NCBI GenBank assembly: GCA_039111635.1
Contig: JBCAQO010000006.1
Coordinates: forward strand, 930,001-994,000
DNA length: 64,000 bases
Direction: 5' to 3'
Source: Heterobasidion occidentale
Lineage: Eukaryota > Basidiomycota > Agaricomycetes > Russulales > Bondarzewiaceae
The notes below the pieces were generated by a model, which made no database searches, had not been told where the DNA came from, and saw nothing but the letters and a program-made list of their open reading frames with translations. Numbering within the stretch: position 1 is the stretch's first letter; each line of letters begins with the position of its first letter. The translations under genes were made by a program, and so were the position numbers. Of this stretch, positions 38,883 to 49,646 are shown piece after piece.

Positions 38883-39654
38883 CTACTTTCCTCTATGCAT
38901 GTTGAAGCTATTTGCCACGCCAAGGCCTTTCTGAATGTCTTCCAAGCATCGTGCATCGACTTCGTGCCCTCCTGCGGCGAGCTCGGCCACCTGTTTTGCG
39001 AGCTCTTTGGGTACGCACACGACCCCGTCGATGTCAGCAACCAGCCAGTCGCCGGGGTTAACCGTGACAGGCTGCAGGTTTCCGCCAGTGTGTATGGTGA
39101 CAGTAATATCGACCAGAGAAGGGCGCGTGAATGGAGACTGGCCGACCGTAGATGTGCCGCGTGCGAAAATGGGGTACGAAGTAGCCCGGTGCTCGGACGT
39201 ATCACGGATGCGGCCTGAGACGATGGTCCCGAGGCAGCGACGGGCGAGGGCACCTGCAGTCATGAGGCCGCCCCAGACAGCATTCTTAGCCTCTAGCGGA
39301 ATAATCGAAAAGTCGGCGTCGAAGAACGTTTCATGAAAAAACGAGACATCAGTATGTTGAATTGATGGATTCTGTGCTGGAGGACAAACCTGACGGGGCG
39401 TCGATGAGGATGACGCTTCCTTCTGGGGCGAGATCAACAAAGTGACCGTTCAGCTTTGGAGCAGATGTGTCGGTAGAGAGAACTATATGCACAGTATATG
39501 CGGGTCCGCATATCCGCACATGCTCTGCGTTTGTCGAAGAAGGGGAGGGAGAGATCATGCGGATGTCTGGAATGTGTCCACCGTGAGCGACGCCGAGCTT
39601 GAGGAGAGCGTCGGATAGCTCGCAAGTCGAGTAGTCAGCGAGTGAAGATGACAT
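38883..39654 (-). CDS. RraA-like protein (HMG/CHA aldolase-type fold)
   Basis: Two exons, 39654-39390 and 39292-38883, sum to 225 codons. The fold signature is seen in LADYSTCELSDALLKLG at the start, AVWGGLMTAGALARRCLGTIVSGRIRD in the middle and GDWLVADIDGVVCVP near the end; the Arg-Asp pair and the DxDG motif bind the divalent metal and substrate in 4-hydroxy-4-methyl-2-oxoglutarate aldolases. Fungal members are annotated as aldolase or oxaloacetate decarboxylase candidates, or as RraA homologues without tested function. A cytosolic metabolic enzyme is the best reading. It is divergent from the VanZ-like gene, with start codons 239 bases apart, and has a TATA box about 65 bases upstream. Confidence 0.87.
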
Positions 39655-39718
39655 CTCTGGATATTGGAGGTAAAAATGTACAACGCGCTCCTATCTAACT
39701 GATCTCGATATATGCCAC

Positions 39719-39728
39719 TTATATATAC
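39719..39728 (-). promoter_or_regulatory. TATA box of the RraA-like gene
   Basis: On the minus strand the sequence reads GTATATATAA about 65-75 bases before the RraA-like start codon. It lies in the divergent promoter shared with the VanZ-like gene. Confidence 0.55.
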
Positions 39729-39892
39729 CTGGACGAGTGAGCGGGAGCATGTGTTAACTCCGCGCTGGAACGGTTGCCCGCACATCTTATCTTATCTCTT
39801 CTTAGATCCGATCTCCCCGATTACCGACGTTGCCGCCAGAAGCCGCCAGATCACGCCGCCGAAACTCCTCCTTCTCGCCAACGTTCTCAACG

Positions 39893-41175
39893 ATGGCTAG
39901 CACTCCGTCCTGGCCACAATCGGCACCGGAGCCCAGGACTGCGCGCATCGTCAAAAGCGCACGGCGGCAATGTCGCAGGGCGTTCAAAGGCATCATGCGC
40001 TCCTACCGTTTGAAAATCCCAAAGTATGACATGCCTCTGCGAATACGACCTGTATGTGCCTGTGCTCCTTTTCGGAATAACCACACTCAACGGGTTAACT
40101 CGTGTCTCATGCGCTAGTGGTTTATTCTCATAACAGTCCTCATCATGCTCATTCTCGCGCTCCTGGGGTTCACAAACCTTGCCCATGCACTCCCTATAAA
40201 CGACAAGCTACTTCATTTCTTTTGCTTGGGAATCGCCACCGGAGTGTTTTACTTCATCTTCGATGTAGAAGAGTAAGTAGTCAAGCTGCTCTGAAATTGT
40301 GGGTGTATGGTTTGACGCGGGGATGGTGGATGTCGTACCCAAGAGAATCGCGCAGAATTTGGTTCTGGCGCCATTCACCGCTCATGCTGACTGCGCTGAT
40401 TTGTTTCTTTGTCGGCGGTGTCATGAGTGAATTTATTCAATCTATGCTTCCGGTACGCCTTTCCTACGGACTGCAGTTTCGGGTGGCGCCTTACAAAAAT
40501 GCAGTACAAGGAGTTCCAGTTTGGAGACATCGTGGTACGTCGTGCAGTCCCCATCTGAATTTATCCTCGTTTGACTGCTTGATGAAGGCGAATCTTTTGG
40601 GATCATCCATAGGCCTCTATACAGCGTATTACCTCGAGCGGTACTATCGTCAGCGCCGTGAGGTAAGCTATTACTCTTACATGCTCTGCAGACCTTTGTA
40701 TCTTGGGAGTCCAACTAGCTTGATTCAATGTCCTTCCGACACGCAGATATCACGACTGTATCGTCCCCTCTCCGCATCGCTTTCATCTATCCACCTTCCA
40801 GACGACACGGAAGAAGAGAACGACCTCGATTCAGGCACGCAACTCTTACCACTCCATCTCCCTGGCCGTTCTCCCAAACCCGAGACCCCGACAAGCTCGA
40901 TCGGCCTGCCGGCACAAGGTAAGGGTAAGACCAAGGGGAAGGGTCGGGTGAGGTCGGATAGCCTCGCGATGGCAGATGTGTGGGACGAGCGAGAAGAGTT
41001 GTTTGGTGTCGGAGATGATGATAGTGACGGGAGTGACGACGAGGGTCAGGGTGGAGATAGAGTGACAAAAGAAGTGCGAACCCCGCGCATTGTACATTGG
41101 GCTGAGGGCAGTGGAGATCGAGAGAGAGAAGAAGAAGGGCAGGCTCCAGGAGGAGGCTACGGTATCAGACTGTAG
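39893..41175 (+). CDS. VanZ-like domain membrane protein
   Basis: Six exons (39893-40051, 40118-40272, 40344-40452, 40505-40534, 40588-40662, 40747-41175) sum to 319 codons. After a basic ~50-residue head come four hydrophobic segments: LITVLIMLILALLGFTNLA, a helix after NDKLLHFFCLG, MLTALICFFVGGVMSEFIQ, and NLLGSSIGLYTAYYL. The motif DKLLHFFCLG and the later Glu plus GDIVANLLGSSIG match the VanZ-like fold first known from bacterial glycopeptide resistance. Residues ~190-318 are a hydrophilic, Ser/Asp/Gly-rich disordered tail. The role in fungi is unknown to me, and no resistance function should be assumed. It probably lies in an internal membrane or the plasma membrane with the tail in the cytosol. 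Confidence 0.8.
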
Positions 41176-41453
41176 GGTGGGTCCTAGCACGGAGGATGGT
41201 GCATGGGCGGCAAAAGCGGGACCGCCTACAGACGTACTGGATTTTATTGGCTTGGACTGGTCGATAGAGGACTCTGTATTTTATTTATCTACAGCTTCAG
41301 GGTACAAGCTATATCGTTCTACATGAGCTTCCGTGACCAGTTTAGAAGCTCTAGTGATGCCTTACTACGAACATCGAACATCAACAAATTAGTGACTAGA
41401 GCCTCGACTTGTTCAATCCGTCCCAAGAGTCATCTTCGACGGCATCCTACCTG

Positions 41454-43918
41454 ATGCGGGCATGCATCCAGCGCGGGCCCATTCTTCGTCGCAGATGCCC
41501 AAGACTCCAAGGGGTCTATAACTATCGGCACATCTCAGTGTCTGCCATCCGACAGCGGCCTGCAGACAGCTTGTCTTCCGCGTCACCTTTCTCTTCGTCG
41601 TCGTCGTCGTCGTCGCCGTCGCCGCCGCCATTTCCGTCGTCCCTCACGCCATTTGCTCAACGTGGTACATCCCAAGCATCATCACCGCCGTCTTCTCAGA
41701 TATTGCAGAATGCGCATATCAGCACGGCGCTTCACCTTACGCGTGGGCTACTCCCGCGCGTTTTATCTCCAGACTCGCCGGAACTAGTGTTCTGGGATGG
41801 TCTGCTGAGAACAGCATCAGAGGAAATCAGAGGAATTGAGGATGCGGTGCATGGAAGCAGCAGGGAGAAGGTCCATGTTGTTGGTGAGTCCCCTGAACCT
41901 ACTCGTTGTGTCACCCGTATGGGGCTGTTTATAGGATGTGACAATGAGCTGACGTTGAGTGGACAAACTGTACAGTGTATGCCGCCGATGAATTTTCGGG
42001 TGCAGATGCACTGGTTGGTGCGCTTCTCGAGCATCCATTTGCCTCAGACGCAGCAACTACGCTTGTTCGACGAAGGTGGGAAGGACATGTAACAGGCAGG
42101 AAGCTTGATATACGGTATATATCTTTCTTGAGTCCTTGCGTTAGTCGGCGACTCATATACATCTTCCGGATGAAGGTACGGGGATCCTTCTTCACGGCCA
42201 GGAGACACACACGTCGGCACCATCTATCTCTCTTCACCTTTTCTGAACTCGTTCCCTGCGCAAATTCACTTGACCGAACTGCGGCCTCCCACGTCACCTT
42301 CACAAGCAGACCTCCAGTCTCTTTACACAGCTGATGTCCCAATCATTGTCATCAACCCACTGACAACGCCTCTCGCCTCCTTTTTCTTTCATAATCCCTC
42401 CGCGCACTCACCTATATTTCCGTATCCACTCCCTAGCCATGCCATCATCGTCCTTACAACGCCCTCTCCGGCAGCGCTTCCCCCCGGTCTCGTTGAGACT
42501 CTCGCATCTGCTTTCGATAGCACATCTTGTGACGTGAGTCCAGTAGATAGACTACTCCTCGTCGATCCCGTTCGTGCGCATCAGGCGCTCCAAGCACTCC
42601 ATTCGTCCCCTTCGAATCCGTCAAACATCCAACGCTACCAAGATGATACTGTGGGATCAGGGCTTAGCGCTGTCATGCGAGCCTTGACTTCTCGACTTTC
42701 TTCCTCGACATATGCTCCCGCGTCAGATTTAGTCGCGCAGACTCGCATAGCTAAGGCATCTGCACTACTAGACGCATCCCTCGTGACGATACGCGGCGCG
42801 CTCACACATGCAGAATCTCAACTCCGCCTCGCATCACAGACAGTGCGTATACTGCGTGGAGCTGTTGCCGAAGCCCGGGCGAGGGTAGAAATCAGCGTCT
42901 ATGGGCACGGCATGGAGCGTGTGGGTGGCAATGAAGCGGCATTGTCAGGACATGTCGCAAATGGATCCACCAGTCACGCAAACGTGGTCAAGGAGGCGAT
43001 GAACGGAGCAGAGGTTTTGGTAAAGCAAGTCATGGACACTCTGAACTGGTGGCGTGTACTATGGCGTGTGGACGAAGTCGGGTGGATGGTAAAGCAAGCG
43101 GTGAGGTGCGCTTGGGTGGGGGAGGTTGAACGTGCGGTTCGTCACAGTCCGTCTCTCGATCTTCGCTTTTGACTGATGATACAACAATCGCATCCGATAG
43201 ATTCTCCCGGCTTACTCGACATTGCCGGTCGCTCAGGCGCAGCTTAGTACTATGGCCCAGTCGCACCTCTCTGCTCTTCCAGCCCCACTACGTTCCGCCG
43301 TTCTCACCAACACGCTCGCCCAGCTCACCGCGGCTCCTTCGTACCCTGTCCAAACCACAACACTCCTCGCACCTCTCACCCGCCGCCGAGAGGTCCTCGA
43401 CAGTGGGCCTACAGCGCGTCTGGAGCGTGCGGCACAGGCGTTGGTTCTGCGTGTGGGGGGGAGCGTAGCCGGAGGTATTGGGGCTGGGGCTGGATGGGTC
43501 ACATGGGCCGGCGGCGCGAGCTGGATCGCGGGGTCTGGAGCAGCGGAGATGTTGGAAGCTGCTGGAACGGGTGCAGGCGTGGGGTTGTTGCTGACGCTTT
43601 CGGGTGTCAGATGGGCCATAACTCGCTGGGAGAAGGCGCGGAAGTCGTGGTGGCGAGATTGGAAGAGAGTGAGCGACGGTGTTGGCAGGGATGTGCAGGT
43701 TCGTTTTCCGTGTATACAGAAGCTCTTGACTCCTATCCTAACGGTATTCGATGAATGGCTAGGCCACATTGAAAAAATCACTGGATACCCAGGTCTTAGT
43801 TGTGCCGTTGCGTGCATGTGATGGGATAGAAGAGCTGGCTTCCAAAAGACGAGACGAGGTAGACCGGCTGAAGGCGGAAGTTGAGAAGGTCGAGGACATA
43901 CAGAAAAACAACCGATAA
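41454..43918 (+). CDS. Probable mitochondrial membrane protein, Mmc1-like (tentative)
   Basis: Five exons (41454-41883, 41976-42114, 42176-43136, 43201-43698, 43763-43918) sum to 728 codons. The first ~50 residues are rich in Arg and Ser and lack acidic residues, as in a mitochondrial presequence. A poly-Ser stretch coded by TCG/TCN repeats follows (about 41596-41635). The centre has long helical segments (SASALLDASLV to VARARVE) and a Trp-rich part (LNWWRVLWRVDEVGWMVKQA). Near the C-terminus a Gly/Ala-rich double hydrophobic segment (SVAGGIGAGAGWVTW to GVGLLLTLSGVRWAI) could be a membrane hairpin, followed by a coiled-coil tail. The layout recalls the fungal Mmc1 family with a dynamin-like C-terminal region, but I see no GTPase P-loop and hold that name loosely. 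Confidence 0.7.
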
Positions 43919-44249
43919 GCACCCATCGTGCATCAGTGAGCACACACGGTTTCCAGGACGTTTTATAGCATAGCCCAGCTAGCAGGTTCGGAATCCATTC
44001 GTATTCGGGACATATCATATACCGCTCGTGTGTCACTCTATCATTTTATCAGTTGCGAAAGCATCTAGGTTTATCTAACCGGCACAGGCAAGACATGGCA
44101 CTTGTGGTGGTCTCATTGTTCGTCTGAACCGCTTCAACATCTTTGGCAACGCGGCGTTGGCGTCTAATTCATACAGGATAGTTTGAAATCTACAGTGCGT
44201 TACCCCTCTGATTCTACGTTTTGTTATAGTAGTGCTCCTATCGCTCGAT
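43919..44249. other. Convergent 3' region before the terpene synthase
   Basis: About 330 AT-leaning bases lie between two gene ends that face each other. Nothing else is seen. Confidence 0.6.
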
Positions 44250-45471
44250 TTATAAACCTAGATCCTTTAACTTGTAGCGGTCTTGGGATAGATGCCAATA
44301 ACTGTGAGGAGCATGAAGGCCGGTGTTTCTAAGAACAATGGAGAGAATGCTTACACGTAGCCGTATTGATAGAATGTCCAGGCCCGGATCGCTTTGGGGC
44401 GTTGAGCGATAGTTGCGAGTATGGAAGATGTCGAGGAATGCAGGTCATTCGCTACTTCAGCGAGCACTTGTATCGGGGCCTTCTTTTCTACAAAGGCGCG
44501 TGTATGGATGTAATTGTCTGATTCTCCCGCGTGCTCCTCTTTGTAAAATCTGTATAGAAAGACAGCACTGATTAAGTGGAAGTCATGCGGAAATTTAAGG
44601 AAGGTATACATACGACAGTAGATCATTCGCCAGATCTATCCAAACTACCATGTCCGGCATGACTTGAATGTATTCCATGATGTCAATACCAAGTCTCTTG
44701 GGAAACATAAAGAAGGCATATGCCGCTCCTATGCCAGTACGTTCGCGCAAGAACCACGGGAAGCGGTGGGCTTCACGGGCCAGGGGAAGCTCCTGGATTC
44801 TCACTTCGACTGAGGAGAAGGTGAGGAATTCAAGTGCGCTGGCAATGATGCAGTTGGCTGCGTGTGCATCGTAGTACTGGTAAATCCTCATGAAAACTTC
44901 GGCAGCTGCGTCGAGGACGGGATCCAGCTGCGGCTGACGGCGCAAAAAGCGCTCTTTGAAGGCCACGGTGGGGGTGGGATCCTTAGAGGCCATGTCGTCG
45001 ACGTAAATCATATACCTGTGAATATTTCCATCAAGATGCCGTCCAACAATTGTTACTAGATGCTTTCGTACCAGTTGAACTTTGCGATGGTTATTTTTTC
45101 GGCGAGGTTGCAGTCTTGATAAATCAGCTACAGGACAAATGTAGACGTCAACGTTCCCCTCGAGTACCGATCGAACGACGACAAGACGTTACCTCAACAA
45201 AGCTAGCGGCCAAATGAAGCGTTCTTTCCAGCTGATCGCAACAGATGTCAAGGTCTTGCATTTCGTTGTACATGGCTTCTTCGAGTTGCACGTTGGTGTC
45301 CTGTATCTCCTGCGGCCTATAATCTATATCTCGCAAAAAGGTTTCGAAAATAGAGGTTATGGCATCTGGAAAACAAGATGAACCGTGTATACTTCGATAT
45401 AATATGAAACAGAACATACTCAGGTCACTTGCCGAGATCTTATCTTCCTCAAGAGTGGGGGGCATTGTCAT
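44250..45471 (-). CDS. Terpene synthase, trichodiene synthase (Tri5)-like
   Basis: Six exons (45471-45420, 45365-45193, 45127-45072, 45015-44614, 44549-44355, 44328-44250) sum to 319 codons, the usual size for class I fungal sesquiterpene synthases. The acidic motif is IYVDDMASKD, with Asp-Asp followed by a spaced acidic residue. The NSE triad reads NDLLSFYKE, and the C-terminal Arg-Tyr is in DRYKLKDLGL. The enzyme ionises a prenyl diphosphate, probably farnesyl diphosphate, with Mg2+ and cyclises it. The product cannot be predicted, and Tri5-like basidiomycete enzymes are diverse. No cytochrome P450 or other tailoring gene lies within about 10 kb on either side, so this is a stand-alone synthase. 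A TATA box lies 70 bases upstream. Confidence 0.92.
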
Positions 45472-45541
45472 GGTTGAAAGTTGATTGTTGGATATGAATG
45501 TGGAACGAAGGCAGTTGGAAATTTTGAGTCCACTGCACGGC

Positions 45542-45549
45542 CTTTTATA
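45542..45549 (-). promoter_or_regulatory. TATA box of the terpene synthase gene
   Basis: On the minus strand the sequence is TATAAAAG, 70-78 bases before the start codon at 45471, a typical spacing for a regulated fungal gene. Confidence 0.65.
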
Positions 45550-46966
45550 CAGCTGTCGTATTTACGGCCAAAACCTCAATACGGTGAGCTGAATGGCATT
45601 GCACTCACCGTGCATGGTGGGATTGAACGTCATCACTAAGGGCGCTGATACCTTCTAATATCAAGAAGTGGTCCGGCCTTTGGGCCAGATCATGCATCCT
45701 ATTGCAATCCCGGCTTCGCAACAGTAGAAAGTTTGAGCTATTCTTGCCAGACTCATATAAACGGTGGGCTTCGACGAAAAGGAACACGCTTTGCAAAATA
45801 TGTCGGCGCTGGGACATTTTGGCGGTACCGGTAGATGCCGAATGTTTTTACGCTGTCTGGATCTCAAATTCGATGCTCTGACCCAGTCCTGTTTTCCGAA
45901 GCTTGGGCCTATCGTTATGCATCTGGCCATCACAGTAAAGTTTAGAACAACACGGACGAAATTTTGGCCAAAAAAAAGTCATATCTAGACGCTGGGACCA
46001 TCAACATGCTCACGTTTGAAATTTGAGTCTTCACGAATGACCGGGGTTTGTTACTCCACGCAGTTATTTAGAAGATGTGGACGGCTGGTTACTGAATATG
46101 GCGGTGAAACTTGAAGACGCTTGTCGCATCGTTCTTCCGCTATGTATGCATGAATGATGATAACTTGACTGGGATATCGAAGTTGTGATACACTGAGGCC
46201 GTAGAGGGGATACGTAGTGGTCGGAGGATGAGCATAGTGTGATCCGGAGATTGAGCTTCGCCTGGCCACCCAGACGTGGCTTCCATGTTTTTTCATTCAA
46301 GTATTCATTGTCGGCAGTGCGTAAGGAATGCAGGTGTAAAATTTTGAAGTATTGTCGTAACCGGACGGCACGATTGTTCGAGGTGCTTTTACCACCTCAG
46401 TCATTCCCTAGCATCCTCGGGCGGTATACCCTCAGGCGTGAGTTTTGCACGACACCAGACCTAGAGAGAGAGCCCTACGCAGAAGAAAGTTGTTCTGTAT
46501 ATGGATCTCCCCATTTGACTAAGGCAGGACCATCGTTCAAGTTGCCATTACCTCTCGTGCCTTATCACCAGTATCGGAAAGGCTAAGGGGGCGGCCAGGT
46601 CTCTGAGGAGATGCAGCCACATCTTGCCTAAGCAAGGATGACCTAGAATGACCCCTTGCGAGACATAGGGAGGGTTGACGGAGGCGATGCACTACAGAGC
46701 GGTCACCAAGCAGTGCTGCGGAAGAGCACGGAAGAGCACCTATTACGAAAGACAATGCGGCGCACAGAAAACAGACATCCCTTCTATACCAGATCAGACA
46801 AATTAGCACGTACCTCGTCTAGACATGCGGCATACCGCCATTAGATGTTAACATACGAATTGAACAAAGCATCTACGAAGTGGTGAGCAGGCTGCGTGCC
46901 CGAATCCGGAAGGAACGTAATGCCAGACATCATGCATCGACATTGAAAAAACTGGTGACACCAACG

Positions 46967-47000
46967 TTCAATATTGAATGTTCAACGTTCAACGTTCAAC
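46967..47000. repeat. Palindrome plus three tandem GTTCAAC units
   Basis: TTCAATATTGAA (46967-46978) is a perfect 12-bp palindrome. It is followed at 46980-47000 by three exact head-to-tail copies of GTTCAAC, a unit whose core also occurs in the palindrome arm. It could be a protein-binding cluster or a small unstable repeat. Confidence 0.75.
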
Positions 47001-47261
47001 GTCGATCCATGCTGTCATCCTAGGTGGGCGGTAAACGCCTGATAAAACGATTAATATCGACAATCGATTTCGAATAGTGAACCCTCGGACCGTCTCTGTT
47101 TAGTTAAAAAGAAAACCTATCTATTCCGAAACGCTTCACAAACATAACAGCCTGTCAATGTAACAACAGTTGCTTGACGTATAGTGATTCGCTTTATGGT
47201 AACATGACCCTCTCTGATTAGAACTTCCCCCATATCGCAAGATGTAACGTGTTGACCAAGC

Positions 47262-47469
47262 TCATAGGGGGATAGGGATTAAGCCTTCAACGGGAGCTAG
47301 AAGCTCTTCAGCACTGGGAGCAGAGTCAATGCGTGTCTACTCTAGATTTAGGAGTGACTCACGGAAGACCTTCGAGCTGGCGAGGCTCGTTGGCAGGACT
47401 GGGTAGAGCCGCCGCACTTGCAAGTATGGGGAACATGATGGCCATGGCGACGATAAGGATTCCGAACAT
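47262..47469 (-). CDS. Candidate small secreted peptide, 52 residues
   Basis: Two exons, 47469-47363 and 47313-47262, joined by a clean GTGAGT...CCCAG intron of 49 nt, give exactly 53 codons. The N-terminus MFGILIVAMAIMFPILASAAA is a strong signal peptide or membrane helix. The mature part is a short acidic, Pro/Leu-rich peptide (about LPSPANEPRQLEGLPAEELL and on) without Cys. Just upstream of the ATG the minus strand has a textbook acceptor, a run of nine T followed by GCAG (47480-47492), suggesting a leader intron. There is no C-terminal CaaX box, so it is not a standard mating pheromone. I know no family for it. It could also be a tiny single-pass membrane protein. Expression evidence would decide whether it is real. 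Confidence 0.5.
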
Positions 47470-48531
47470 AGCCGTAGATGCTGCAAAAAAAAAGCAATCC
47501 ACAAGCCCTACAATGTGTCACGTTCAATTGCTGTTGACGACAATGAGTACGATAACCAGTAACACAAAGGTACGGCACTACCTTGATTTCGCGACAAGGA
47601 GGGATAACCGGGGATGGAGTTGGGTATCGCAATTCTCGGGATTAAATACCTATGGGGCTGACAGGTATAGAATCTGCGAACAAGACTAGTTTTGTTCTGT
47701 CAACCCCGAAGCCCTGGAGTGACAGCAAAGTGTTTGAATTCCACTAAGATAGTTGAGTTCCGTCCCTCGCGTATCGACCTCTGAAGCGGAACCTCATAAT
47801 TGGCAGGAGGCAGTAGTGTTGTTGCTATCTAACGGCACTGAACAATGGCTCAGGCGTATCATCAAGACATTCGTGGAAGAGGTGCTGGCAGGCTGACTGC
47901 AACGTTACACCAATGAAGATATTCAAACCCCGGTCAGAAATCTAGACGTTAGCCCAAGTGTCAATCAGAAGGAACCCCTTTCACGCACAGACGACCCGTC
48001 CGGAACAGTCAAGAGAGAATGGCATTAACATGTTGCACGTCGAAGTGATTAATGGATGAGGATGGGAACAATCAATGTTTGCCCCATGCGTAAAGTGTGC
48101 AGCGCGTCTCGATTGTATGCTAGATTGCAACGAGCGGGTTTACCTAGACAGCGGTCTCAGTGTCGTAAGTCCTAGACGTTAGACACCCAACCCTCAATAC
48201 CTCATTTCACACCAAAGAAATTACTGCAAAGTCATTTTGATCCCATGTATTGATGACAAGACGCTGACCACAAGCAAGACATTCATAGAATCAAGGAGTA
48301 GAAACGCACCTCGTCACTTCTGCCATGCGCAACACAACACAAGGACCTCCATTTTGATGAGTTGAAGTGTGATATATACAGCTGAAATTAATATATAAGA
48401 AAGCGACATAGGACAGCGTAGGTGGACGAGAGCGATAGATGCGGCCCGAAGCGACGGCCGCGGCGCGCTGTCGCCGACCGAAGGCACGAGGTGATGATAC
48501 ACATCTGCGGTGTGAAAGCAGACCCTCCTGC
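47470..48531. other. Intergenic region between the small peptide and TIM17
   Basis: About 1.06 kb contain the TIM17 3' flank and the presumed promoter and leader intron of the small peptide. No other coding sequence is convincing. Confidence 0.5.
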
Positions 48532-49420
48532 CTAATGTGATGGAGACGCGGGCTGCGCTGACATCGACTCCGGCACTGTCGTTGATTGAAAGAGTCAGTA
48601 ATTGAAGGAACTGCGTTAGGGAATGTTACTGACGAGGAGGTAATTGCGGACGCTGTCCCTCTGAGAATACACGAGACATAAGCACACCGACACCTTCGAA
48701 GACACCAAGGAGGATGCCGCAAGCAACGGCTGAGCCAAATGCTGCTCGAGGTCCACCTGGAGGAATTGGTCAGAATAAGTTGAGATTGTGACCATGAGAA
48801 GGCATGAGCGCGATGAGGATGACGTTGAGTACACAGGAGACACGTGTTCGCTAACGAAGGCGAAAACAGCCGCCTACCAAACGCAAATCTGATCTTCAGC
48901 CTCTGCCTTGTACTCTGTTCCTTACGCGGCTGCGTCGTATACCCTGTTCGTATGATGCAATGACTCACTTCGTGCAGCCAAACATCCACCTGTCATGAAG
49001 CCCGAGATGATTGCATTCCACGCATCTTCTTTTTGTCGCCATCCCTTCACCGCACAATCAAACGTCGAAAACATTCCTCCCCAAACGCCGAAGTTGCCTC
49101 CCGTCACTGGTGCACGGGCTTTGATGGTGGAGATGGCGCCAACAAATCGTTCGCCCTGCAACGTGAGATTGAGCTCTGCGATCGCAATTGCACATCGCAT
49201 ACAGAGATGAGTCGAAGAATGAATGCGTGTAGACGCACTTTTGGTGAATTTCGGGCTCCCTTGATACCGTGCCAGATACCACCACCAACGGCTCCCATAG
49301 CAAATGCGCCACCAAAGTCATTAAGGATGACCCATGGACTGAAGGATGCTGAGATTGATCACAATCAGAACGTATTTCGCCAACATACCAGGGATCCCGT
49401 GTGTGATCTGCGTGGGCCAT
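48532..49420 (-). CDS. TIM17: Mitochondrial inner-membrane translocase subunit Tim17
   Basis: Five exons (49420-49389, 49338-49239, 49155-48969, 48756-48634, 48575-48532) sum to 162 codons, the usual length of Tim17. The N-terminus [34 protein letters not shown] is the conserved first segment, with the Asp residues and the GxxxG-rich first helix. [21 protein letters not shown] and [13 protein letters not shown] continue the four-helix Tim17/22/23 fold, and a short proline-rich tail ends the protein. Tim17 is the core channel subunit of the TIM23 complex that imports presequence proteins into the matrix and inner membrane. Its start codon is 226 bases from that of the divergent zinc-finger gene, implying a shared bidirectional promoter. 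The 212-nt intron (48968-48757) is long for this window. Confidence 0.95.
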
Positions 49421-49646
49421 AGTGAGGTTGAGGAGGAGACCGAAGTCGATGAGCTCGCCGTAGCAGGTGCCGCTGCAGTGCTGGCTCACATCGTAATACT
49501 CGAAACTTTTTTGTTCAGGGCAGGCATACACGTGAAAGCTCACGTGATCGTGTGGGTCTCAATTAGAGTGACCAACAAAGCGCGTCGGAACAGTTGAAAT
49601 AGGACAAACAACTGTAGCGAGGCCACAGCATACCACACAATTACCT
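49421..49646. promoter_or_regulatory. Putative bidirectional promoter, TIM17 / zf-4CXXC gene
   Basis: Only 226 bases separate the start codons of two divergent genes, so their core promoters must share this stretch. I see no TATA box. Confidence 0.5.

Larger units (their letters stand above)
45472..47261. other. Gene-poor region upstream of the terpene synthase
   Basis: This 1.8-kb stretch contains the terpene synthase promoter. Open frames on both strands are short and unlike known proteins. A palindrome followed by three 7-bp tandem units lies at 46967-47000. I see no transposon or relic that I recognise. Confidence 0.5.

Noticed and set aside
47262..47469. Mating pheromone precursor
   Set aside because: The C-terminus is hydrophobic without a CaaX cysteine, and there are no repeated mature units.
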